Source: Candidatus Gastranaerophilales bacterium (GTDB lineage: Bacteria; Cyanobacteriota; Vampirovibrionia; Gastranaerophilales; CAJFVJ01). Taken from it: a DNA stretch of 64,000 nucleotides. The notes below the pieces were generated by a model. It was not told the origin of the DNA. It searched no databases and saw only the letters and a program-made list of their open reading frames with translations. How positions within the stretch are numbered: position 1 is the stretch's first letter; every line of letters starts with the position of its first letter. Both the position numbers and the translations under genes were made by a program. The stretch spans positions 316,437-380,436 of the forward strand of contig CALUSR010000001.1 of NCBI GenBank assembly GCA_944323485.1. Reading direction: 5' to 3'. This document shows, piece after piece, positions 16,640 to 24,755 of this stretch.

Positions 16640-18506
16640 CCTGTCCTTCCTGACAGCGTTTTTCAATTATTGATATTTCGGCTTTGAGTTTGTTTATTTT
16701 ATCTTCAACATTTATCCATTTTGCTTTTGATTCAAGTCTTTTGATAGTTTCGTTTAATGTGTTGAGTTGTTGTTGTATTTCTTCTTCATCTTCGTTTGAA
16801 TAAGCCATTTCGAAGGCTGATGTTTCTTCTTCAAGCCTTGCTTGTCTGTCTTGTGCATCAAGAATATCTTCATCTGCATTGTTTATTTGTTTTTTAATAT
16901 ATTCATATTCATCAATTTTTTTTGCTTTTTGCACAGCCGGGTCTGCTTCGAGGGCATCAAGTTGTCTTAAGAAGTGTTCTTCCGAGATTAAGAGTATTTC
17001 TTGGAGTTCTTTGTCACGTTCTTTGCTTTTTATGAGGTCGAGTTGCTTCAGAGTTTCTTTGTATTTTTTGTATTTTTCTTTTTCTTCATCTGACATTTCA
17101 AGGCTTTGGCTTTGCTCTATTTCCGTTTTTCTTTGTTCGAGAGATGCTTTTCTTTGAGTCAGATTCGGCATGGTAATGTTTTGGACAGCTTGCAGTTCTT
17201 TCATGGCTGCTCTATATTGCCCGTATTCTTTTATTTTTTCTTCAAGACCCTGTTTTTGTTCTCTCAAATCTTCTATATCGGGAAGTTTTGCTCTCAGAGT
17301 TTGTAATCTTTGACTCACCTGTTCTATTTCTTCGTTTGTGTGAACAAGAGTTGTTTGTGCTGCTTCGAGTTTTTGTCCGAGTCTTTCTTTTTTTTCATCG
17401 TTGTCAACTTCTTCCCGTTGTCTTTGTTTTTTTCTCTTCATTTTTTCAACGGTTGAATTTTTTTTGTCTTCTTTTTTGAGAGCAGCATTAATTCTTGAGA
17501 TAGATGTTGTTGCTTGTTGTTTTGTCTTTTTCAAAGAGCTCAGTCTGTCAGAGAGTTGTTTTTTTTCTGAAATAATTTGAAACTCAGGGTCTAATCTCAT
17601 ATCCTTAACTTCTTTTTGAAAATTTTCGAGATCCTGTTCTTTTCTGGTTTTTTCTCTGATCTGCATCTGGATAGCTGTGTCCATATCTCCAAGACATTCC
17701 TGAATATCCCTTGTCAGGCAATCAACCTGACTTTGTGCTGTTGCACGTTTTGATTCAAGAGATTTCAGACGTGTTTTGAGTTCTGTTATATCTTCTGTTG
17801 ATTCAATTGTCCTTGAGAGGGTTTTTGTTCCGTTAACATTAGCGAAATCAAGTTTATCCTCAGGCATGAAATAGGCAATTGTAGGATAAAGTGCTAAAAA
17901 TTCATCAAAAGGCAGACCGTTTTTAATATCGTGGTTGCAGGTGTAGCAGGCTTCTACAAGATTCATCTGATTATTCATGTTGTCAGATTTTTCTCTTTGA
18001 GGGTCAACATGGTCTATTGTTGAGAGCATGGGGTGCATATTCTCGAGGATAACATCCACGGGGTCTTTTTTGTCAGGATTCAGATATTGATTTACCAAAT
18101 CTTTCGCAAGTATTCTCGGATATTTTCTTGATAAAGTATTTAGCTCGTTGAAGAATTTTATTTCTTTTGAGTTTTCTTCTCTTTTTCTTTTTGCAAGATG
18201 GCTGTCATTGCCTATTTGTCCTATGTTTTGGAGAATACTTTTGATATCGCCTTCAAGGAATTTTTTGTTGTGATTTGCGATGGTTCTTGCTTTTGAGAGA
18301 AGTTTTTGTTCGGAATAAACTTTTTCGCCGCAGTAGGCACAGTGATTTGTAGGATGTTCTATCTGTTTTTTGCTGTAGTCTTTCCCTGAGAATGAGACTG
18401 TATCGCAACTAAGTTGAGGTCTCATTTTAAGAGTTGAATTTTGAGCCTCATGATTATTTTTTTGATAAACATTAAATATATTATAGTTTATAGGTAATAT
18501 GTTCAT
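16614..18506 (-). CDS. HNH nuclease-like protein with long coiled coil and N-terminal DTVSFSG tag
   Basis: 630 residues. Residues 1-41 form a low-complexity leader, MNILPI ... DTVSFSG (35-41), resembling that of the protein at 37841-38953. Residues 56-199 hold the pieces of an HNH zinc-bound nuclease motif: Cys56-x2-Cys59, Asp165-His166 in STIDHVDP, Asn182 in NLVEA, and Cys187-x2-Cys190 followed by NHDIKNGLP. About 105 helical residues separate the first CxxC from the DH pair, more than in ordinary HNH domains. From about 240 to the end it is one long Glu/Lys/Gln-rich coiled coil. The ATG has no clear ribosome site. Nuclease activity is inference; a structural role is equally possible. Confidence 0.78.
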   Translation of the reverse strand: MNILPINYNIFNVYQKNNHEAQNSTLKMRPQLSCDTVSFSGKDYSKKQIEHPTNHCAYCGEKVYSEQKLLSKARTIANHNKKFLEGDIKSILQNIGQIGNDSHLAKRKREENSKEIKFFNELNTLSRKYPRILAKDLVNQYLNPDKKDPVDVILENMHPMLSTIDHVDPQREKSDNMNNQMNLVEACYTCNHDIKNGLPFDEFLALYPTIAYFMPEDKLDFANVNGTKTLSRTIESTEDITELKTRLKSLESKRATAQSQVDCLTRDIQECLGDMDTAIQMQIREKTRKEQDLENFQKEVKDMRLDPEFQIISEKKQLSDRLSSLKKTKQQATTSISRINAALKKEDKKNSTVEKMKRKKQRQREEVDNDEKKERLGQKLEAAQTTLVHTNEEIEQVSQRLQTLRAKLPDIEDLREQKQGLEEKIKEYGQYRAAMKELQAVQNITMPNLTQRKASLEQRKTEIEQSQSLEMSDEEKEKYKKYKETLKQLDLIKSKERDKELQEILLISEEHFLRQLDALEADPAVQKAKKIDEYEYIKKQINNADEDILDAQDRQARLEEETSAFEMAYSNEDEEEIQQQLNTLNETIKRLESKAKWINVEDKINKLKAEISIIEKRCQEGQAILQSYQQ

Positions 18507-18557
18507 ATGTTGATTTTAAGTTGTTTAAGAAAAATATTTGATACTTTGTTACAAAAT

Positions 18558-18588
18558 AAAAAGACCGATTTTTAAAATCGGTCTTTTT
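18558..18588 (-). terminator. Terminator of tRNA-Cys (bidirectional form)
   Basis: AAAAAGACCGAT-tttaaa-ATCGGTCTTTTT is a perfect 12-bp hairpin flanked by A- and T-runs. It lies just downstream of the minus-strand tRNA-Cys. Confidence 0.85.
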
Positions 18589-18591
18589 ATC

Positions 18592-18662
18592 AGGCGGCAC
18601 CCAGATTCGAACTGGGGGTAAAAGCTTTGCAGGCTTCTGCCTTACCACTTGGCCATGCCGCC
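18592..18662 (-). tRNA. tRNA-Cys (anticodon GCA)
   Basis: On the minus strand the acceptor GGCGGCA pairs with TGCCGCC. The anticodon loop contains CTGCAAA (GCA) and the T-arm is CCCAGTTCGAATCTGGG. The discriminator is U, as expected for cysteine. CCA is not encoded, unlike the tRNA-Val gene. Confidence 0.95.
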
Positions 18663-18775
18663 ATGTTGTTTAATTATTTTATGTTAAGCGATTTAATATT
18701 TCATTGTCAAGTTATATTTTATATTGTATTTCAAATAAACGGCAATTAATCTTTTTGTTATAAAATTAGGTTAGG

Positions 18776-19459
18776 ATGAGAGTTATACCATACAGAGTTT
18801 ATGACGGCGCAGAGAATATGCGCATAGATGAAGAGCTGTTTGATGAGGCAATTACAAGTTCTTGCAAAGAGCCTGTATTGCGTCTTTACGGCTGGAAGCG
18901 TCCGACACTGACAATCGGCAGAAATCAGTCCTGCAATGGTATAGATGAAGGATTTTGCAGAGATAGAAATATTTCGATAATCAGGCGTATCACGGGTGGG
19001 CGGGCTGTCCTGCATGATAGTGAGCTTACATATTGTTTTGTTGTTCCTGTTGATTTTTTAAGAGACGGTTCATGTGTTATAAAATCTTACCGTGAGATAT
19101 CTGAGGCGCTTGTTTTGGGATTTTCTGAAATGGGTGTAGAAGTTTCTTTTATAGACAACAAAAAAGTCAGTGTAAAAAATCCTTATTGCATGGCCATTTC
19201 TAGCGGTGCAGATTTGAGTGTCTGCGGAAGAAAATTTATAGGTTCGGCGCAATGTAGAAAAAGAGGTTATATTCTTCAGCACGGTTCCATTGTTTTTGAT
19301 ATTGACAGTTCTCTTGTATCAGGAATATTTGGCGAAGATGAGGGGAAAGAGTCTGTTATCACATTGATGGAGATAAATCAAAATCTTGCTTCAGATATAG
19401 ACTTTGTTTGCAGGAATGTTATTTCCGGTTTTGAAAAAAAATTCGGAACTTATGTTTAA
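18776..19459 (+). CDS. lipM: Lipoate/octanoate protein transferase family (LipM-like)
   Basis: Cofactor transferase of the biotin/lipoate ligase fold, 227 residues. Visible are IIRRITGGRAVLHDSELTYC, a conserved lysine in GRKFIGSAQ (Lys153), LQHGSI, and a cysteine in NPYCMAISSG (Cys138). That cysteine sits where LipM-type octanoyltransferases carry their catalytic cysteine. It starts a run with bioF, bioG and bioC, 14 bases before bioF. LipM is the best fit; lipoate-protein ligase LplA is the alternative. Confidence 0.78.
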   Translation: MRVIPYRVYDGAENMRIDEELFDEAITSSCKEPVLRLYGWKRPTLTIGRNQSCNGIDEGFCRDRNISIIRRITGGRAVLHDSELTYCFVVPVDFLRDGSCVIKSYREISEALVLGFSEMGVEVSFIDNKKVSVKNPYCMAISSGADLSVCGRKFIGSAQCRKRGYILQHGSIVFDIDSSLVSGIFGEDEGKESVITLMEINQNLASDIDFVCRNVISGFEKKFGTYV

Positions 19460-19473
19460 GATAGAATATTGTT

Positions 19474-20637
19474 ATGGATATTTTTGAAAAAGAAATAGAA
19501 GAACTCAAAACACATGATATGTTCAGGCATGTCTATGATATTGATAAGAAAGAGGGTAAATATATTTTTCTTGACGGTAAGAGATATTTGAACCTGTCAT
19601 CGAATGATTATCTTTGTTTGTCAGCGGACAAGTCGCTTGTGAGCGAGTTTGTATCGTCATGTTCGGGGAGTTCCGAGTTTCTTTTTTCTTCCGCATCAGC
19701 CAGATTGCTGAGCGGAAGTTCTGAGATTTATAAAACGCTTGAGCGCAGGCTTGCAGGGATGTTCTCAAAAGAAGCGGCTTTGTTATTTAACACCGGATAT
19801 CAGTGCAATTTGGGTGTTGTTTCCGCTTTTGCACAAAAACATGATGTTATCTTTTGTGACAAGCTCAATCATGCAAGTATTATCGATGGGATAAAGTTGT
19901 CTGGGGCTGATTTTTATCGTTACAGGCATCTTGATTATGAACATCTTGATGAGTTGTTAGAAAAACACAGAGCTGATTACAGACGAGCGTTGATAGTATC
20001 TGAGTCTGTTTTTAGCATGGATGGTGACATTGCTGATATCAGAAAGCTTGTTGAACTGAAGAAAAAATATGATGCTGTCTTAATGATTGATGAAGCGCAT
20101 GCTTTCGGGGTTTTTGGCAGCAATCTCTGCGGTGTCAGCGAAGAAGAGGGTGTGTTGAAAGAGGTTGACATTATCAGTGCAACGCTCGGGAAATCGATGG
20201 CTTCTATGGGAGCATTTGTTGTTGCCGATAAAAGTACGGTTGATTATTTTGTTAATAAGTCGAGGTCGTTTGTTTTTTCAACGGCACTTCCTTCTGTGAA
20301 TATTCTCTGGACAAACTGGCTGTTGAACGATAAGTTTGATTTGCTTTTACAAAAAAAAGAAAGAATAAGATATATAATAAAGTTTGCTTTAGATTATTTG
20401 AAAGACAGAGGAATTGAGAGTGTTTCAAGTTCTCAAATAATTCCTGTAGTGACAGGTGATAATAAACGGGCTCTTGAACTAGCTTTGTTTTTGCAGGAGC
20501 GTTGTTTCTTTGTTTTGCCGATAAGACCGCCGTCTGTAGCTCCAAAATCGTCACGGATAAGATTATCTCTGAATGCTGATATTGGCATGGAGGAGATAAA
20601 AGAGATAATAGATTTAGTAAGCGGAGAGTTAAGATGA
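19474..20637 (+). CDS. bioF: 8-amino-7-oxononanoate synthase
   Basis: PLP enzyme condensing pimeloyl-ACP (or -CoA) with alanine in biotin synthesis. Residues fit the family: His133 in NHAS stacks on PLP, DEAH at 206-209 contacts its nitrogen, and Lys240 in TLGKS is the Schiff-base lysine. At 387 residues it has normal length. It overlaps bioG by the ATGA tetranucleotide. The neighbours bioG and bioC favour BioF over the related 2-amino-3-ketobutyrate CoA ligase. Confidence 0.92.
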   Translation: MDIFEKEIEELKTHDMFRHVYDIDKKEGKYIFLDGKRYLNLSSNDYLCLSADKSLVSEFVSSCSGSSEFLFSSASARLLSGSSEIYKTLERRLAGMFSKEAALLFNTGYQCNLGVVSAFAQKHDVIFCDKLNHASIIDGIKLSGADFYRYRHLDYEHLDELLEKHRADYRRALIVSESVFSMDGDIADIRKLVELKKKYDAVLMIDEAHAFGVFGSNLCGVSEEEGVLKEVDIISATLGKSMASMGAFVVADKSTVDYFVNKSRSFVFSTALPSVNILWTNWLLNDKFDLLLQKKERIRYIIKFALDYLKDRGIESVSSSQIIPVVTGDNKRALELALFLQERCFFVLPIRPPSVAPKSSRIRLSLNADIGMEEIKEIIDLVSGELR

Positions 20638-21293
20638 AACATATATGGATAAAAAAAGATAACACAAAGTCGCTGATAGTTTTCTTTTGCGGGTGGGGGA
20701 TGGACAAGAATGTGATAGAGCATCTCGGTTCTCAGTCTGATTTAGTTATGTTTTATGATTATAGAAATCTTGATTGTGATAAAACGGTTTTTGATGATAT
20801 AAACAGGTATGAAATAAAGTACCTTATAGGGTGGTCGATGGGAGTTATGGTCGGCAGTATATTTTCAAAGAAACTCGGTCCTTTCAAAAAATCCGTTGCA
20901 ATAAACGGTACTCTTCGTCCTATTGATGATAAATACGGTATAGTTAAGACAGTATATCTTCTTATGGTAAAGGGTTTTGGAGAAATATCGAAAATAAAAT
21001 TTTTGGAGAATATGTTCAAGAGTGCTTATGAGCTTGAGAAAATAAAACCTCCCGCACGAGAGCTGGAGGATCAGCGAGAAGAGCTTGTATCTTTGATGGA
21101 TTATAAGTCTGATGAGGATTTTAAATATGATTGTGCAATAATATCTGATAAGGATATTATTATTCCTACAAAAAATCAGATTAATTTTTGGAAAACTCAG
21201 CCTCAAGCTCAGATAATACACCTGCCTGCCGGGCATTATCCTTTTTTAAATTATTCATGTTGGGAAGAGATAATAAATGATGAACCTAGATAA
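20634..21293 (+). CDS. bioG: Pimeloyl-ACP methyl ester esterase, BioG type
   Basis: Alpha/beta-hydrolase that ends pimeloyl chain synthesis by removing the methyl group added by BioC. The family pattern (DUF452) is visible: FFCGWGMD near residue 20, nucleophile Ser68 in GWSMG, and a C-terminal His201 in AGHYPF. The 219 residues match BioG rather than the longer BioH. It is translationally coupled to bioF (ATGA) and overlaps bioC by 17 bases. Confidence 0.88.
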   Translation: MKHIWIKKDNTKSLIVFFCGWGMDKNVIEHLGSQSDLVMFYDYRNLDCDKTVFDDINRYEIKYLIGWSMGVMVGSIFSKKLGPFKKSVAINGTLRPIDDKYGIVKTVYLLMVKGFGEISKIKFLENMFKSAYELEKIKPPARELEDQREELVSLMDYKSDEDFKYDCAIISDKDIIIPTKNQINFWKTQPQAQIIHLPAGHYPFLNYSCWEEIINDEPR

Positions 21294-22032
21294 AAATTTG
21301 GTTGCCAAGCGTTTCAGAAAAAGTCTTACAACTTACGGAAAAAATGCTGTTGTGCAGAGGCATATGACAAATCGTTTGGGGGAGTTTATCAAAGATATTC
21401 CCCTTGAACATGCGGATTCTGTTTTGGAAATCGGATGCGGTACAGGATTTTTGACGGAATATTTTATTCAGAATTTTTCATTTAACAGATATGTGGCAAA
21501 TGATATTATTCCCGAGTGCGCTGATTATGTCGATATGATATCACCTGATGTGGAATTTCTTGAAGGTGATGTTGAAGAACTTGCGCTTGATGAGAAGTTT
21601 GATTTGATTGTGTCAAATGCAACGCTTCAGTGGGCTGAAGATTTGAAGGGTGTTGTTTCAAAGCTGAATAATATGTTGACAGACCGTGGAGTTCTGGCTT
21701 TTTCTATTTTTGGAAATCGAAATCTTGAGCAAATGTCAAAAATACTTCAGCGCGGGCTGAAATATTATTCGGTCGACCAACTACGAGAGTTGTTCAGTGA
21801 TTATAAGATACTTCTTATTCAGGATGAGATAATAAAGCTGAATTTTGAGAGTCCGATAGATGTTCTCAAGCACATAAAATTCACGGGAACAAATGCCCTA
21901 ACCGAGTATAGATGGAGCAAAAGCGGTTTAAAAAATTTTGAATCACAGTACAAAAGATTTTATACATCATCAGAAGGCGTTTACCTCACATATCATCCCG
22001 TTTATGTCATTTTAGAGAAAACAAACAGCTGA
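21277..22032 (+). CDS. bioC: Malonyl-ACP O-methyltransferase
   Basis: SAM-dependent methyltransferase that disguises malonyl-ACP so fatty-acid enzymes can build pimelate. Motif I is VLEIGCGTGFLTEYF and motif post-I is FDLIVSNATLQW, the latter typical of BioC. The N-terminus has RFRKSLTTYGKNAVVQRHM, also family-like. It ends the biotin run; bioA, bioD and bioB are not in the window. Confidence 0.92.
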   Translation: MMNLDKNLVAKRFRKSLTTYGKNAVVQRHMTNRLGEFIKDIPLEHADSVLEIGCGTGFLTEYFIQNFSFNRYVANDIIPECADYVDMISPDVEFLEGDVEELALDEKFDLIVSNATLQWAEDLKGVVSKLNNMLTDRGVLAFSIFGNRNLEQMSKILQRGLKYYSVDQLRELFSDYKILLIQDEIIKLNFESPIDVLKHIKFTGTNALTEYRWSKSGLKNFESQYKRFYTSSEGVYLTYHPVYVILEKTNS

Positions 22033-22034
22033 TA

Positions 22035-22391
22035 TTACATGCCTAGCATAAAATATTTGTTGAGGTCGGCAACCTGCATTTGTCCGACCATGCCGGCTGA
22101 GTCCGTAGGCAAGCTTGATATGCCGATACCCTCGCTGCCAGTACTGCTGTATGCAGATGAAACACCGTAGGAAGAAACACCCTGAGAGGTCGTTTCTTCT
22201 GTTTCGCTTGCGCCTTCCGCAGCTTCTGCTTCGAGTTCTGCTTCAGCTATAGCTTTTGCTTCAGACAGGCTATAGCCCTGTGACACAAGGCTTTTTATCA
22301 ACTCATCAAGTTTTGAGTTGCCGGTGCTTATATTATTAACATTATAGTTCGAATAACTACCGCCGTTTATTCCGTTTATAGAACTAACCAT
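22035..22391 (-). CDS. Hypothetical small protein, 118 aa
   Basis: I do not recognise it. It has a Ser/Gly/Asn-rich N-terminus (MVSSINGINGGS), a short amphipathic helix (LDELIKSLVSQGYSLSEAKA) that resembles a UBA/CUE-like helix pair, and an Ala/Glu-rich stretch. A Ser/Gly/Tyr-rich tail follows. A very good ribosome site, AAAGGAG, precedes the ATG, so it is probably expressed. Its stop is two bases from the convergent bioC stop. Confidence 0.7.
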   Translation of the reverse strand: MVSSINGINGGSYSNYNVNNISTGNSKLDELIKSLVSQGYSLSEAKAIAEAELEAEAAEGASETEETTSQGVSSYGVSSAYSSTGSEGIGISSLPTDSAGMVGQMQVADLNKYFMLGM

Positions 22392-22660
22392 TAATAACTC
22401 CTTTGTTCAGACTATAAAACATAGCCTATCTTTCATGTTCCACATAAATTAATTTTTAAACCAAAAGATAATTTTTATTTTAAAAATTCATCTATATGGA
22501 GTATTTATATGAAAAATAGTTGACAATATAGTATATCGGATGTTTTTTGAAAAACTTTATAGTTCTCTGGAGTTATATTGAGAAATTATAACAGCAGGTT
22601 TTGAACCTGAATCGAATGGCATATAAAGTCAGGCAGTTTGATTTGTTAAGCAGCAAATTT

Positions 22661-23407
22661 TTACTGCATAATAAACGGGATGTTGTTGTCAGCAAGCACT
22701 TTTTTGACATAATTTTTCAAATCTGTCACCTGCTTTGGTTTGAGCACTTTGAATTTTCCTCTCTCAAGATTTTGAAGAGTCAAATTCCCATGAGCAATTC
22801 TTTTGAGTGAGATGACAGGATGCCCCACAGCATCAAGCATTTTCCTGATTTGGCGGTTATAACCCTGAAACAGTGTCATCTGAAGAGTTGTCTGCGCATT
22901 TGTAGACTCAATCAAGCAAACGTCGGCATAAGCAATTTTACCCTCTTCAATTTCTATACCGTCAACCAGCTTTTGCAGCTCGATAGAGTTTATTTTTCCT
23001 TTTGCATGCACCAGATAAATTTTTGGGATATGAGCCTTTGGGTGTGTCATCTTTTGCACAAGATAACCATCATTGCTCAAAAACAGAAGACCTGTAGAGT
23101 CTTTATCAAGTCTGCCTGCCGGATTCAGATGGTGATATTCTTCAGGCAGCAAATCGTATATGGTTTTTCTGCCTTTTTCATCTGATTTTGTTGTTATATA
23201 ACCAGGAGGTTTGTGGAAAATCAGATATTCGAATTTTTTCGGCCTTAAGAGCTCTCCATTGATTTTCACTTTGTCTTTAGGTCCGACGTCATACCCGGGT
23301 GTTGTGATAATCTCGCCGTTGACTTTGACTTTACCTTCTTTAATAAGCTCGTCGGCTTTTCTTCGTGAAACAATTCCTGATGATGCTATAAATTTGTTTA
23401 TTCTCAT
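22661..23407 (-). CDS. rluB: Pseudouridine synthase, RsuA/RluB family
   Basis: Isomerises a uridine in rRNA. It has an N-terminal S4 RNA-binding domain (MRINKFIASSGIVSRRKADE), then the synthase domain with catalytic Asp in AGRLDKDSTGLL, and the later GYNRQIRKML motif. The 248 residues match RluB/RsuA. Whether the target is 23S U2605-type or 16S U516-type cannot be seen. Its ATG overlaps the stop of the MazG-like gene (ATGA). Confidence 0.88.
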   Translation of the reverse strand: MRINKFIASSGIVSRRKADELIKEGKVKVNGEIITTPGYDVGPKDKVKINGELLRPKKFEYLIFHKPPGYITTKSDEKGRKTIYDLLPEEYHHLNPAGRLDKDSTGLLFLSNDGYLVQKMTHPKAHIPKIYLVHAKGKINSIELQKLVDGIEIEEGKIAYADVCLIESTNAQTTLQMTLFQGYNRQIRKMLDAVGHPVISLKRIAHGNLTLQNLERGKFKVLKPKQVTDLKNYVKKVLADNNIPFIMQ

Positions 23408-23853
23408 GATTGTCCGCCGTTTTTCAGTGTATCGCTGAGACTAAGCTGGTTTGCTCCTTCCCAGATTATTTTACATTTAAATTCTTTTGCCATTTTTTGA
23501 GCATCTTTGATATCCTGAGATGTCCAGATTGCCCATCCGCCTTTTATTTCATCCCCGACTCTTATTTCTACTCTGTCAGAAAAAATATGCATGGTCTTCT
23601 TTGGCGCATTTTTCATCTGGTTGACCTGACGCTCCACAACTTCGTCGAGATCTATATCCATCATCTTAAATGCAATAAACATACATGATAAAGCATCTTC
23701 AAGCTCTGCCTGTGCTGTTTCTTTGTTCCCGCTAAGAATTGCCTTAAGACTCTCCGCCACTTCTTCATTAAGATGGCTTATTGCTTCAATGTATGAAGAA
23801 GGCTCATACTTACGATTTTCCCATATCTCATCAACGGCTTCTTGAAGATTCAT
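23404..23853 (-). CDS. MazG-like nucleotide pyrophosphohydrolase domain protein
   Basis: 149 residues. The N-terminal two thirds are an all-alpha MazG-like domain with the acidic pattern NEEVAES (residues about 27-33) and, later, ELEDAL. These would bind Mg and hydrolyse an (oxidised or damaged) NTP. The last third (MHIFSDRVEIRVGDEIKGGW onward) is an unassigned extension. An upstream in-frame ATG at 23931 exists, but AAGG upstream of 23853 and the family start MNLQEAVDEI favour the shorter form. Translationally coupled to rluB. Confidence 0.75.
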   Translation of the reverse strand: MNLQEAVDEIWENRKYEPSSYIEAISHLNEEVAESLKAILSGNKETAQAELEDALSCMFIAFKMMDIDLDEVVERQVNQMKNAPKKTMHIFSDRVEIRVGDEIKGGWAIWTSQDIKDAQKMAKEFKCKIIWEGANQLSLSDTLKNGGQS

Positions 23854-23903
23854 TTTTTTAGACCTTTTAAGCTTTACAAAATATATCATATCACAATTTT
23901 TAG

Positions 23904-23912
23904 TGTTATAAT
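23904..23912 (+). promoter_or_regulatory. Extended -10 promoter upstream of ycf23
   Basis: TGTTATAAT (TGn plus TATAAT) lies 38 bases before the ATG of the ycf23 gene. No good -35 hexamer is seen at the usual distance. Confidence 0.45.
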
Positions 23913-23950
23913 ATTTTGCAGAAACAAACATTGTTCACTCAGGAGGTCAA

Positions 23951-24706
23951 ATGAACAGAATAGAGCAATTTAAAAAAGATTTAAAAGCAAAACGCGCACT
24001 CAAAGTAATTGCAGGTATTGATAATTATGATATTGAGAGCGTAAAAAGAGTTGTATCGGCAGCAGATATGGGCGGTGCAAGCGCAGTTGACGTTGCTGCA
24101 AGAGAAGATATAATCTATATTGCAAAAGAATTGAGCAATATAGCTGTCTGCGTATCATCAATTGAACCTGAAAAACTTTTAATGGCAAAAGAAAACGGTG
24201 CAGATATGCTCGAAATCGGTAACTTTGATGCTATGTACAAAAAAGGAATGAGAGTGACAGCTGAAGAAATTCTTGATATTACATCAAGAACAATAGATTT
24301 GGTTGGACATGATATTTTCTTAAGTGTAACTGTTCCGGGACATATTGACATCAGTGAACAAATTGAGCTTGCACAAAAATTGGAAAAAATGGGTGTTGAT
24401 TTGATTCAAACAGAAGGTGCATGTGTTGCAAATGTTTCAAACACAGGAGCCCGCGGTTTACTTGAAAAAGCTAATGTATCAATTGCAAACACAATTGAAC
24501 TTTCAAGAAATGTAGAAGTTCCGATTATGACAGCAAGCGGAATTACACCTACTACATCACGTATGGCTTTTGCTGCAGGTGCAAGCGCTATCGGTGTCGG
24601 TTCATGCATCAATAAACTCTCTTCAGTAATTGAAATGATTGCTGTAGTTCGTTCATTTGTTGAACAGCATGAGAAAGCCGAAGAAAAAGAAGAAATGTTT
24701 ATCTAG
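23951..24706 (+). CDS. ycf23: Ycf23/DUF561 family protein
   Basis: TIM-barrel-like protein of unknown reaction, 251 residues. The match to Ycf23 is strong along the length: LKVIAGIDNYD, AADMGGASAVDVAA, CVSSIEPEKL, GADMLEIGNFDAMY, LSVTVPGHID, LIQTEG and AFAAGASAIGVGS. The family is known mainly from cyanobacteria and red-algal plastids, so it is a lineage marker here. A very strong ribosome site (AGGAGGT) precedes the ATG. It is monocistronic, with its own terminator. Confidence 0.88.
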   Translation: MNRIEQFKKDLKAKRALKVIAGIDNYDIESVKRVVSAADMGGASAVDVAAREDIIYIAKELSNIAVCVSSIEPEKLLMAKENGADMLEIGNFDAMYKKGMRVTAEEILDITSRTIDLVGHDIFLSVTVPGHIDISEQIELAQKLEKMGVDLIQTEGACVANVSNTGARGLLEKANVSIANTIELSRNVEVPIMTASGITPTTSRMAFAAGASAIGVGSCINKLSSVIEMIAVVRSFVEQHEKAEEKEEMFI

Positions 24707-24730
24707 ATTTTTCTGAAATCATATAAAAAA

Positions 24731-24755
24731 GGAACTCTTTTAAGAGTTCCTTTTT
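24731..24755. terminator. Bidirectional terminator
   Basis: GGAACTCTTTTAAGAGTTCC, a perfect palindrome flanked by A6 on the left and T5 on the right. It separates the convergent ycf23 and cytidylyltransferase genes. The T-run overlaps the stop codon of the latter. Confidence 0.9.

Noticed and set aside
16166-18506. GNAT plus HNH gene as a toxin-antitoxin or defence pair
   Set aside because: They are convergent with overlapping tails, so they are not co-transcribed; no antitoxin-like partner or mobile-element context is visible.
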